DNA of 15,830 nt, taken from contig CAKPKU010000038.1 of assembly GCA_934167365.1 (NCBI GenBank), positions 1 through 15,830 of the forward strand, written 5' to 3'. Within the stretch, counting starts at the first letter, position 1; each line of letters begins with the position of its first letter. The notes below the pieces were generated by a model. The model saw only the letters and a program-made list of their open reading frames with translations. It was not told where the DNA came from and did no database searches. Shown piece after piece: positions 7,395-14,170 of the stretch. The translations under genes and the position numbers were made by a program. This stretch comes from an uncultured Clostridia bacterium. Lineage in GTDB: Bacteria; Bacillota; Clostridia; TANB77; CAG-508.

Positions 7395-8822
7395 TTAGAT
7401 TTTATTTGCTAATATTCTAGCCATTTGTACACCTGAACAAGAGGCCATCATTAATCCTCTTGTCATTCCACCGCCATCTCCAATTGAGTATAATCCTTTT
7501 ATACTAGATTCAAAATTATTATCAATATCTAATTTATTACTATAAAATTTAATTTCTGGTGCATATAATAAATTGTCTGGATTAGCAAATCCCTCTATAA
7601 CTTTATCTAACTCTTTTATAAACTGCAAAATATCTGTCATTGTTCTATATCCAATTGCAAAAGTTATGTCTCCTGGTACTGCTGATTTTAATGTTGGTAC
7701 TACTGAATTTTTATCTAATTCTTCTTGCCAAGTTCTTTTTCCTCTATTTATATCACCTAATCTTTGAACAATAACATTTCCATTAGCTAACTCATTTAAA
7801 TTTTTTGCTACATTTCTTCCATAATCAATTGGTTTATTAAATGGATATGTAAAATTATGTGATACTAAAATTGCCAAATTTGTATTTGTGCTTTTTTTCT
7901 CTTTATATGAGTGCCCATTTACTAAACTTAAATTATTGTCATATACTTCTGATGAAACAAAACCACTTGGATTTTGACAAAATGTTCTTACTTTATCTTT
8001 GTATGGGTATGGATATCCAATAAATTTTCCTTCATACATATATTTATTTACATCTTTCATAACTGTATCTGGTAATTCATATCTTACACCTATATCAACA
8101 CAACCAGATTTTGTTATAATATTGTGTTTATCACACATTTCAACAAGCCAGTTTGCACCTTTTCTACCTACTGCAATTATTACATTGTCAGAAAATAATT
8201 CTTGCTTTTTATTGTTTTTCTTATTTAAAATTTTTACTCCTTTTACTGAATTTCCTTCAATTATTAAATCTTGAACTTCGGTTTCAAACATCATATTTAT
8301 ATTATTTTCTTCTAAATAATTTTCTAACTTTTTATATAATTCATGGGCTTTTTCTGTTCCTAAATGTCTTATTGGAATATTAATAAGATTAATTCCTTGT
8401 TTTTTAGATTTTTCCTTTATTACTTTTACTTCATCTTTAAAATTTACACCTTCTAATTTTTTATCAGCTCCAAATTTTAAGTAGATATCATCAGTATAAT
8501 CAATTAATCTTTTAGTATTTTCAACACCTACATATTCTTGTAAAATTCCTCCAACATAAATATCATCATCTTCATCATTATATAATGATAATTTACCATC
8601 AGAAAATGCTCCTGCACCTGAAAATCCACTTGTTATATTACAATATGGTTGGCATTTAACACATTTTCCAACTTTTTCAATTGGACAATTTCTATTTTCA
8701 ACTCTTTTTCCTTGGTCAATTAATAAAATATTTTTTGCTTTTTTTAATTGAATTAATTCATATGCAAAAAAAATTCCACTTGGACCCATTCCAATAACAA
8801 TAGTATCATACTTTTCACTCAT
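7395..8822 (-). CDS. FAD-dependent dehydrogenase (COG2509-like)
   Basis: Predicted 475-residue flavoprotein of the uncharacterised FAD-dependent dehydrogenase type (COG2509, from motif recognition). Seen: N-terminal Rossmann dinucleotide-binding motif GMGPSG at 11-16, with acidic residue D36 at the end of the second strand; a cysteine cluster C46, C54, C57, C61 followed by SGFSGAGAFSDGKLSLYN; an internal VIIAVGRKGANW near 215-225; and a C-terminal LYSIGDGGGMTRGLMMAS that should close the FAD site. The CxxC-containing cluster could bind a metal or iron-sulfur centre or take part in redox chemistry. The substrate is unknown. It has its own promoter and terminator, so it is monocistronic. Start ATG at 8822, with GAGAGGA about 8 bases upstream. 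Confidence 0.8.
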   Translation of the reverse strand: MSEKYDTIVIGMGPSGIFFAYELIQLKKAKNILLIDQGKRVENRNCPIEKVGKCVKCQPYCNITSGFSGAGAFSDGKLSLYNDEDDDIYVGGILQEYVGVENTKRLIDYTDDIYLKFGADKKLEGVNFKDEVKVIKEKSKKQGINLINIPIRHLGTEKAHELYKKLENYLEENNINMMFETEVQDLIIEGNSVKGVKILNKKNNKKQELFSDNVIIAVGRKGANWLVEMCDKHNIITKSGCVDIGVRYELPDTVMKDVNKYMYEGKFIGYPYPYKDKVRTFCQNPSGFVSSEVYDNNLSLVNGHSYKEKKSTNTNLAILVSHNFTYPFNKPIDYGRNVAKNLNELANGNVIVQRLGDINRGKRTWQEELDKNSVVPTLKSAVPGDITFAIGYRTMTDILQFIKELDKVIEGFANPDNLLYAPEIKFYSNKLDIDNNFESSIKGLYSIGDGGGMTRGLMMASCSGVQMARILANKI

Positions 8823-8856
8823 AAAATCATTCCTCTCATATTTGATTTCTTAGCTC

Positions 8857-8885
8857 ATTATATATATTTACGTTTTCAAATTCAA
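8857..8885 (-). promoter_or_regulatory. Promoter of the FAD-dependent dehydrogenase gene
   Basis: Minus strand: -35 TTGAAT (8885-8880), 17-bp spacer, perfect -10 TATAAT (8862-8857), about 35 bases before the start codon. Confidence 0.6.
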
Positions 8886-8918
8886 TATATACTTTATTTA
8901 TATTTTAAATTTGAAGTC

Positions 8919-8942
8919 AAAAAAAAGAATCAAATTCTTTTT
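8919..8942 (-). terminator. Terminator after the PD-(D/E)XK gene
   Basis: AAAAAGAAT (8922-8930) and ATTCTTTTT (8934-8942) pair perfectly around a 3-base loop. On the minus strand the stem runs into an uninterrupted T8 tract. It sits 20 bases after the stop codon. Confidence 0.8.
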
Positions 8943-8962
8943 CATTGTAATTTCTAGTTTTT

Positions 8963-9673
8963 CTAACGAACTTCAATCATTAAATATGTAAATTCACTAA
9001 TTCCATTGCAATCGTCATCCTGATATGGATTCCACTTTAATTTATATGTATTATCAAATTTAATTTCAAAAGGACAACTTCCAATAGTTCCAGGCTTTGT
9101 TCCATCCCTCCATTTTAAAGATGTATCTTTATTTATTATTCTGCCATCATATAATCTAAAGTCCTTATCCGATGTTGGCGCTTCATTTTCTTTTAAATAA
9201 CTAAAATCATTTGTTAAAAAAATCGCATAACCTCTTCCGAATTTTCTTTCATCACTTTCTTCAATGCTCTTTTTAAAATTCTCTAATCTTGAAACATCCC
9301 AAAGGAAATTACATCTTCCTTGATCTTGTGCCCCTTGCGCTTTCAGTTCATAATCATTATTTTCACTAATAAATCTTTTAGTTTTATATTTCAATTCTAT
9401 TGGAAATAAAACATTATTATATTCAATCAAAATATCAATATGAATTTTTTTACTTTTCTTCTCCTTTTTATTGTTAATATACGTAATTTCAAGCATTCTA
9501 GGGTAATATTCTAAACTTATATTTAAATCAGGTTCATTTTCTTCTTTTATTGCCCAAGCAAATTTCAATTGAAAATCCTTTTCAGAAGTAAAAATTTTTG
9601 GTTCTCTTTTAAATTTCGTTATAACATTGTTTATTATTTTATCAACTCTTTTTATTATTTCAATTTTTTCCAT
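8963..9673 (-). CDS. Orphan PD-(D/E)XK nuclease-fold protein, function unknown
   Basis: A 236-residue soluble protein. The nuclease-fold signature seen is KIHIDILIEYNNVLFPIELKYK: D80, then E93-x-K95, on two predicted strands, preceded by an N-terminal helix with acidic E31/D33 (TSEKDFQLKFAW). Downstream, AQDQGRCNFLWDVSRLEN and GYAIFLTNDFSYL resemble conserved blocks I associate with stand-alone hypothetical proteins of this fold. Such proteins can be restriction-like or repair nucleases, but no methyltransferase, helicase or toxin partner is next to it. The ATG at 9673 is chosen because GGGAAG lies 4 to 9 bases upstream. A TTG five codons earlier would place that site inside the gene. It is a monocistronic unit with its own promoter and terminator. 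Nuclease activity is inferred from the motif only. Confidence 0.65.
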   Translation of the reverse strand: MEKIEIIKRVDKIINNVITKFKREPKIFTSEKDFQLKFAWAIKEENEPDLNISLEYYPRMLEITYINNKKEKKSKKIHIDILIEYNNVLFPIELKYKTKRFISENNDYELKAQGAQDQGRCNFLWDVSRLENFKKSIEESDERKFGRGYAIFLTNDFSYLKENEAPTSDKDFRLYDGRIINKDTSLKWRDGTKPGTIGSCPFEIKFDNTYKLKWNPYQDDDCNGISEFTYLMIEVR

Positions 9674-9735
9674 ATTTCTTCCCTTCAACTAATTATATTT
9701 ATTCCTACAACAATTTTTCTTACATTACCTTTACC

Positions 9736-9764
9736 ATTTTATCATTGTAAATATTAAAGAGCAA
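9736..9764 (-). promoter_or_regulatory. Promoter of the PD-(D/E)XK gene
   Basis: Minus strand: -35 TTGCTC (9764-9759), 17-bp spacer, -10 TAAAAT (9741-9736). It lies just past the rimO terminator and about 63 bases before the start codon. Confidence 0.45.
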
Positions 9765-9774
9765 TAAATTATAA

Positions 9775-9815
9775 AAGAAGTTAGCTCATTAAAAATATTT
9801 TTAAGCTAACTTCTT
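9775..9815 (-). terminator. Terminator of the pth-rng-rimO operon
   Basis: An 11-bp stem (9775-9785 with 9805-9815, core GAAGTTAGC/GCTAACTTC), extended inward by TTAAAAA/TTTTTAA after a 3-base bulge. On the minus strand it is followed by TTTATAATTT. It lies 22 bases after the rimO stop codon. Confidence 0.85.
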
Positions 9816-9837
9816 CTATTTTTATATTATAATAATT

Positions 9838-11145
9838 TTAAATCTTTTCTGCAATTAAATCATAGTCTTGTGTTTTCAAAACTTTTACTTTTACAAATTG
9901 GCCTTCTAGATTTTCTTCATTGCAGTTTACAAATATTACTCCATCTATATCTGGTACATCCATATAGCTTCTTGCTATGTAGTATTTTCCATCAAAGCTT
10001 CTTTCTTCTAGTAATACTTCTAGCTCTCTGCCTATGTATTTTTGAGATATTTCTTCATATACTTTTTGTTGTAATGCCATTATTTTATTGTATCTGCTTT
10101 TTTTAGTCATTGGATGTATTTGTTCTTTTATTCGTGCAGCTGGTGTTCCGTCTTCTTTTGAATATGAAAATGCACCTAATCTATCAAATTTTGCTTCTTT
10201 TATAAATTCATATAATTCATCAAAATCTTCATTTATCTCACCAGGAAAACCTACCATTACTGTAGTTCTAATTATTACATTTGGTATTTCTTTTCTTATT
10301 TTTGTGACAACTTTTCTTATACTTTCTCCATCACTTTTTCTGTTCATTCTTTTTAACACTTTGTTTGATATGTGTTGAATTGGAATGTCAAAATAATTAC
10401 ATATTTTATCATTATTTTTTACAACATCAATTAATTCGTCTGTTATTGTTTCTGGATATGCATATAAAAATCTAATCCATTTTATTCCATCTATTTTGCA
10501 TAATTCATTTAAAAGTTCAGCAAGTCTCGGTTTTCCATATATGTCAACTCCATATTTTGTTGTGTCTTGTGCAATTACAATTAGCTCTTTTATTCCATTT
10601 TTTGCTAACATTTTTGCTTCTTCAATTACATCTTCAAATTTTCTACTAATATACTTACCTCTTATGTATGGAATTGCACAAAATGTACATCTATTATCAC
10701 AACCTTCAGCAATTCTTAAATATGCAAAATTTTCTCCTGTTGAAACAACCCTGTCCATAAAATCTAATTTTTCATCTTCTTCATCTTCATCAACTTTACC
10801 AATAACAGATTCAATTTGCTCCCATATATTATTGTATTCACTATATTTTATAAATAAATCAACTTCTGGAAGAGCCTTTTCTAGTTCATCTTTGTATCTT
10901 TCTACTAAACAGCCCATTGCTATTAAATATTTACATCTTCCTTGTTTATATTCTGCCATTTCTAAAATTGTATTGATGGCTTCTTCTTTTGCTGATTCAA
11001 TAAATCCACAAGTATTTATTACTATGACATCCGCATCTGATGGATCATTTACTATATTAAATTTATTATTTTTAAATAATCCAATTGTCATTTCTGTGTC
11101 TAATAAATTCTTGCTACAACCTAATGATACAAATCCTACATTCAT
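9838..11145 (-). CDS. rimO: Ribosomal protein S12 methylthiotransferase
   Basis: Predicted 435-residue radical-SAM methylthiotransferase that modifies the conserved aspartate of ribosomal protein S12 with a beta-methylthio group. Domains seen: an N-terminal MTTase domain with the first iron-sulfur cluster ligands Cys10 (SLGCSKN), Cys46 (NTCGFI) and Cys79 (AMGCL); a radical-SAM core with C149-x3-C153-x2-C156 in EGCDNRCTFCAIP; and a C-terminal TRAM domain from about residue 370. SLGCSKNLLDTE and RIAEGCDNRC(T/S)FCAIP(Y/S)IRGKY(I/R)SR are characteristic of RimO rather than MiaB or MtaB. An acidic loop (VDEDEEDEKLD) at 118-128 is a local insertion. It lies 35 bases after rng, last gene of the operon. 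Confidence 0.93.
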   Translation of the reverse strand: MNVGFVSLGCSKNLLDTEMTIGLFKNNKFNIVNDPSDADVIVINTCGFIESAKEEAINTILEMAEYKQGRCKYLIAMGCLVERYKDELEKALPEVDLFIKYSEYNNIWEQIESVIGKVDEDEEDEKLDFMDRVVSTGENFAYLRIAEGCDNRCTFCAIPYIRGKYISRKFEDVIEEAKMLAKNGIKELIVIAQDTTKYGVDIYGKPRLAELLNELCKIDGIKWIRFLYAYPETITDELIDVVKNNDKICNYFDIPIQHISNKVLKRMNRKSDGESIRKVVTKIRKEIPNVIIRTTVMVGFPGEINEDFDELYEFIKEAKFDRLGAFSYSKEDGTPAARIKEQIHPMTKKSRYNKIMALQQKVYEEISQKYIGRELEVLLEERSFDGKYYIARSYMDVPDIDGVIFVNCNEENLEGQFVKVKVLKTQDYDLIAEKI

Positions 11146-11180
11146 TATTATAAATTCCCTTCTTCGCTTTATATTTTTTA

Positions 11181-12362
11181 TTAATTACTACATAAATGTT
11201 TTCTCGTCATTTCTAGTAAATGTAATGGTGTAAATCCAACAATTTGTGTTTTAGCCCTATCTTTTTTTAGCTCTTTTTCTAATAATTCTACAATTTTAGT
11301 TTCATCAGATTTTTCTTCCATATCTATGTAATCAACAATTACAATTCCACCAATATCCCTTGCTCTTAATTGTTTTGCAATTTCAATTGTTGCTTCTTCA
11401 TTTACTTTTAATACTGTTTTTTCTAATGTATCTTTTCCAATATATTTGCCTGTGTTTACATCTATTGCAGTTAATGCTTCTGTTTTATCTATTGTTATAA
11501 ATCCTCCACAATTAAGCCAAATTTTTCTATTTTTTATTTTTTCTAATTGTACAAAGATATTGTCTGAAATTAAATTCTCGTTTTCTTTTAGCTCTGTTTT
11601 TTCCTTTAAATTTTCATATTCATTTATAATAAAATTGTACACGTCTTTTTCATTAACTGCTATCTTATCTATATTATCTGTAAATCCTAACAATACTTTA
11701 TTAACAATTCCTCCAACATCATATATTTTTTTAGGAATAATATCTTTTTCTTTTTTTAATTTTTCTGCTTTTTCAATTATTTCTTTATATGTTTTTTCCA
11801 CATTTTTTATATCATTAATTATTTCTTCATCAGATTTATTTTTAGCTGCTGTTCTTATTATAAATCCATCATTTTCGGATGAATTGTTTTTTACAATTTC
11901 TTTTAATCTTTTAATTTCACTTTCATCATTTATTTTACTTGATATCGTTATAAATTTAGAATTTGGAACCAATGCTACATATTTTCCTGCTATATTTAAT
12001 TCAGTAGAAATTCTAGCACCTTTGGTTTCATTTTTATCTTTTTTTACTTGAACAACAATTGGCATATCTGCTCTAACATATTTTTTTATATCGTTTTTGT
12101 TAATTTTTTCATTTTTATTTCCTGTAATTTCGCTTGCTTTAGGTAAAACATCTTTTATATGTAAAAAAGCATTTTTCTCTTCACCAATATCAACAAATGC
12201 TGCTCCCATACCAGGTAATACATTTATAACTTTTCCTAAGTATATATTTCCTTCAATTGTTTTGTTATTATCGTTTTCTTGATATTTTTCTACTATTTTT
12301 CCATTTTCTAAAACAATCACATCTTTTTTTTGATTATTATAATTAATTATAATCTCGTTCAT
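11181..12362 (-). CDS. rng: Ribonuclease G/E family protein, short C-terminus
   Basis: Predicted 393-residue endoribonuclease of the RNase E/G family, which cuts single-stranded AU-rich RNA in rRNA maturation and mRNA decay. Seen: an S1 RNA-binding domain at about 36-120 (IYLGKVINVLPGMGAAFVDIGEEKNAFLHI), and a DNase I-like catalytic region with the metal-binding aspartates D301 (ALTAIDVNTGKY) and D344 (IVIVDYIDM), which correspond to E. coli RNase E D303 and D346. The protein stops at HLLEMTRKHLCSN, just where family members continue into the CPxC zinc-link and the small domain used for oligomerisation. Only one Cys (C391) remains. No continuation is visible in any frame before rimO, so this is a true end rather than a sequencing frameshift. 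It lies 19 bases after pth. A weak RBS (GGAGGAAT) precedes the ATG. Confidence 0.9.
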   Translation of the reverse strand: MNEIIINYNNQKKDVIVLENGKIVEKYQENDNNKTIEGNIYLGKVINVLPGMGAAFVDIGEEKNAFLHIKDVLPKASEITGNKNEKINKNDIKKYVRADMPIVVQVKKDKNETKGARISTELNIAGKYVALVPNSKFITISSKINDESEIKRLKEIVKNNSSENDGFIIRTAAKNKSDEEIINDIKNVEKTYKEIIEKAEKLKKEKDIIPKKIYDVGGIVNKVLLGFTDNIDKIAVNEKDVYNFIINEYENLKEKTELKENENLISDNIFVQLEKIKNRKIWLNCGGFITIDKTEALTAIDVNTGKYIGKDTLEKTVLKVNEEATIEIAKQLRARDIGGIVIVDYIDMEEKSDETKIVELLEKELKKDRAKTQIVGFTPLHLLEMTRKHLCSN

Positions 12363-12381
12363 TATTCCTCCACTATTTAGC

Positions 12382-12942
12382 TTACTTATTATATTTATTC
12401 ATTGCCATATCTATTCCATCTTTTATAATGGATGCCACAGCTTCTGACGCTTTATTTATTCCTTTTTTTAATTCTTCATAATCTTCATCAGTTATATTTC
12501 CAATTACATAGTTGACTAAATCCCCCTTAAATTCAGGCATTCCAATTCCAACTCTAACTCTAGGAAAATCTTCTGAATTTAATCTGTTTACAACTGATTT
12601 CATTCCATTATGTGTTCCAGGTCCACCTTTTTTACGTATTCTTATTTTACCTGGATTAGTATCTATATCATCATAAATAACAATTATTTCTTCAGGATTC
12701 AATTTGTAAAAATTTGCAAATTGAATTACTGAATCACCACTCAAATTCATATATGTTTGAGGTTTTAATAAAATAACCTTTTCATTTTCAATTTCTCCTG
12801 TTCCATATAAACCGTTATATTTTTCTCTAGTAATTGCTATTTTGAATTTTTCGGCAATTTCATTTACTACATCTACTCCCATATTATGTCTTGTTCTTGC
12901 ATATTCTGCTTCTGGATTTCCAAGTCCTACAATAAGATACAT
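12382..12942 (-). CDS. pth: Peptidyl-tRNA hydrolase
   Basis: Predicted 186-residue esterase that releases peptides from peptidyl-tRNAs dropped by ribosomes, recycling the tRNA. Seen: YLIVGLGNPEAEYARTRHNMG with catalytic His19, a conserved Asn in TYMNLSG, catalytic Asp in IVIYDDID, and the GGPGTHNGMKS loop that contacts the tRNA acceptor end. Length is standard for the bacterial Pth1 family. The start ATG follows a strong AAAGGAGGAA. First gene of a pth-rng-rimO operon dedicated to translation and RNA metabolism. A good promoter lies immediately upstream. Confidence 0.96.
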   Translation of the reverse strand: MYLIVGLGNPEAEYARTRHNMGVDVVNEIAEKFKIAITREKYNGLYGTGEIENEKVILLKPQTYMNLSGDSVIQFANFYKLNPEEIIVIYDDIDTNPGKIRIRKKGGPGTHNGMKSVVNRLNSEDFPRVRVGIGMPEFKGDLVNYVIGNITDEDYEELKKGINKASEAVASIIKDGIDMAMNKYNK

Positions 12943-12975
12943 ATGTTCCTCCTTTTATTCATCATATAATTACAA

Positions 12976-13004
12976 ATTATATCATAAAATTCAACTATTA
13001 ACAA
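12976..13004 (-). promoter_or_regulatory. Promoter of the pth-rng-rimO operon
   Basis: Minus strand: -35 TTGTTA (13004-12999), 17-bp spacer, perfect -10 TATAAT (12981-12976), about 30 bases before the pth start codon. Confidence 0.65.
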
Positions 13005-13021
13005 TAGTGCTACAATATAAA

Positions 13022-13052
13022 AACTAGGTTACACGCAAGGTATAACCTAGTT
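13022..13052 (-). terminator. Terminator after hsp20
   Basis: AACTAGGTTA (13022-13031) and TAACCTAGTT (13043-13052) pair perfectly around an 11-base loop. On the minus strand the stem is followed by TTTATATT. It lies 19 bases after the hsp20 stop codon. Confidence 0.85.
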
Positions 13053-13071
13053 AGCATAATGTTTTTTTACT

Positions 13072-13482
13072 TTATTCTATCGGAATATTCTTTTTTTCAT
13101 TTTTTGGAGTTTCATCTTTCTTTGGAACTGTTAATTTCAATGTTCCATTTTTAAACTTTGCCTTTATGTCTTCTTCTTTTACATCTTTACCAACAAAAAA
13201 GCTTCTTGAACATTCTCCTATAAATCTTTCTTTATGAATATATTTCTTTTTCTTTTCTTCATTTTCTTCATCTTTTTTAGCTGTTACTGTAAGGTATCCA
13301 TTGTCAATTTCAAGTTGTATATCTTCTTTGTCATATCCAGGCAAATCAACTTCTATTTCATATCCGCCTTCTATCTCTTTTATATCTGTTTTCATCAAAC
13401 GATTTTCTTTCATACTAAAAAATGGATCAGAAAACATTTCATCAAATAAATCCATTTCTTTTTTTCTTGGCATTAACATCAT
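13072..13482 (-). CDS. Small heat-shock protein, Hsp20/alpha-crystallin family
   Basis: Predicted 136-residue ATP-independent holdase chaperone that binds unfolding proteins and forms oligomers. Seen: a short N-terminal arm with LFDEMFSDPFF; an alpha-crystallin domain at about 29-122 (TDIKEIEGGYEIEVDLPGY, the DNGYLTVTA strand, then FKNGTLKLTVPK, the family's A-x-x-x-N-G-x-L-x-L motif); and a C-terminal tail ending in NIPIE, whose I-P-I matches the I-x-I anchor that docks on neighbouring subunits. AGGGGGA precedes the ATG; the second ATG one codon later is an equal alternative. It is a monocistronic unit. A half-degenerate CIRCE over its promoter suggests repression by HrcA, released on heat shock. 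Confidence 0.95.
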   Translation of the reverse strand: MMLMPRKKEMDLFDEMFSDPFFSMKENRLMKTDIKEIEGGYEIEVDLPGYDKEDIQLEIDNGYLTVTAKKDEENEEKKKKYIHKERFIGECSRSFFVGKDVKEEDIKAKFKNGTLKLTVPKKDETPKNEKKNIPIE

Positions 13483-13535
13483 AATAGATTCCCCCTAAAA
13501 AATAATCTTTCGTAAATTTTCCATTTACATTTTTT

Positions 13536-13563
13536 ATTATATCCCATTTTTTAGCAGAGTCAA
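13536..13563 (-). promoter_or_regulatory. Promoter of hsp20
   Basis: Minus strand: -35 TTGACT (13563-13558), 16-bp spacer, -10 TATAAT (13541-13536). The -35 overlaps the CIRCE-like operator. Confidence 0.7.
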
Positions 13564-13577
13564 TATCAGAGTGCTAA
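13551..13577. promoter_or_regulatory. CIRCE-like HrcA operator
   Basis: CIRCE consensus is TTAGCACTC-N9-GAGTGCTAA. Here, read on the plus strand, TTAGCAGAG-N9-GAGTGCTAA: the right half matches 9/9, the left half 6/9, and the 9-bp spacing is exact. It covers the -35 of hsp20, the position expected for repression. The damaged half may mean weaker HrcA binding. Confidence 0.7.
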
Positions 13578-13717
13578 CTTTCACATAGAATTCACTTTTG
13601 TTTCAAGTTTAATTCATAATGTTTAAGTCAAGGCCTATACTTCACCTAAAATCTCCTACGTTTTTATATATAAAATATTATTGCTTTTTTATATATTTTA
13701 TATTAATATAAAATTAC

Positions 13718-13746
13718 TTAACATTATATTAACAATTTATTATACC
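13718..13746 (+). promoter_or_regulatory. Possible promoter of the 135-residue gene
   Basis: TTAACA (13718-13723), a 17-bp spacer and TATACC (13741-13746). The -10 is imperfect and leaves only about 16 bases to the ATG. The surrounding sequence is so AT-rich that other promoters further upstream are possible. Confidence 0.3.
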
Positions 13747-13762
13747 ATTATAAGGAGGATTT

Positions 13763-14170
13763 ATGGGATTTTTTGATAAACTACAAAAAATTGGAAAAGC
13801 TTTACAAAGTAACATACCTAATGATATAAAAAATAGCATTGACAATATTGCAAAAGATGTTAATACTGATATATACAATGCTATTAATACTAACAAAGCT
13901 GATATAAAAGATATGTCACCTATTTATAACAAATTCCCTCAATTTGATGGGAAATTAGCTTCTTTATATGAAAAAGATACCCCTAAGTATATGCGTTGCA
14001 CAATGGATTATAGAAGTGTATCATCTTTAGATTTTGAAGATTATATTTATCAGATTACAGAAGCTGGATTTATTCAAGAATCAAATATTAGGTATGAAAA
14101 AGAAAACACCTATATTATTGTTGAATATTCTAATAGAATGTTACATCTAGTTTTTCATATCAAGAAATAA
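13763..14170 (+). CDS. Small protein of unknown function (135 residues)
   Basis: I do not recognise this protein. The ATG is preceded by an excellent AAGGAGG 5 bases upstream, so translation is very likely. The N-terminal third (MGFFDKLQKIGKALQSNIPNDI and onward to about residue 48) reads as amphipathic helix with the MGxFDKLxxIGKAL pattern common in small cytosolic Bacillota proteins. The rest looks like a compact alpha/beta domain: KYMRCTMDYRS, LDFEDYIYQITEAGFI, then two strands ending NTYIIVEYSN and LHLVFHIKK. No signal peptide or transmembrane segment. It converges on the reverse transcriptase gene and overlaps it by 24 bp at the stop codons. Co-inheritance with the RT is possible, but opposite orientation argues against a simple operon partner. 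Confidence 0.75.
   Translation: MGFFDKLQKIGKALQSNIPNDIKNSIDNIAKDVNTDIYNAINTNKADIKDMSPIYNKFPQFDGKLASLYEKDTPKYMRCTMDYRSVSSLDFEDYIYQITEAGFIQESNIRYEKENTYIIVEYSNRMLHLVFHIKK

Noticed and set aside
11146..11200. Frameshift truncating rng
   Set aside because: Downstream of the stop codon no frame continues with zinc-link or small-domain sequence before the rimO RBS.
10496..11233. 245-codon open frame on the plus strand opposite rimO, and similar long plus frames at 11446-12051 and 2160-2570
   Set aside because: They lie entirely or mostly antisense to well-supported genes, have Ser/Phe/Ile-rich low-complexity translations typical of the complement of AT-rich genes, and have no RBS or domain.
13578..13762. 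Small RNA or gene between hsp20 and the 135-residue gene
   Set aside because: Only AT-rich, low-complexity near-repeats were seen; no stable hairpin with a T-tract and no open frame with an RBS.
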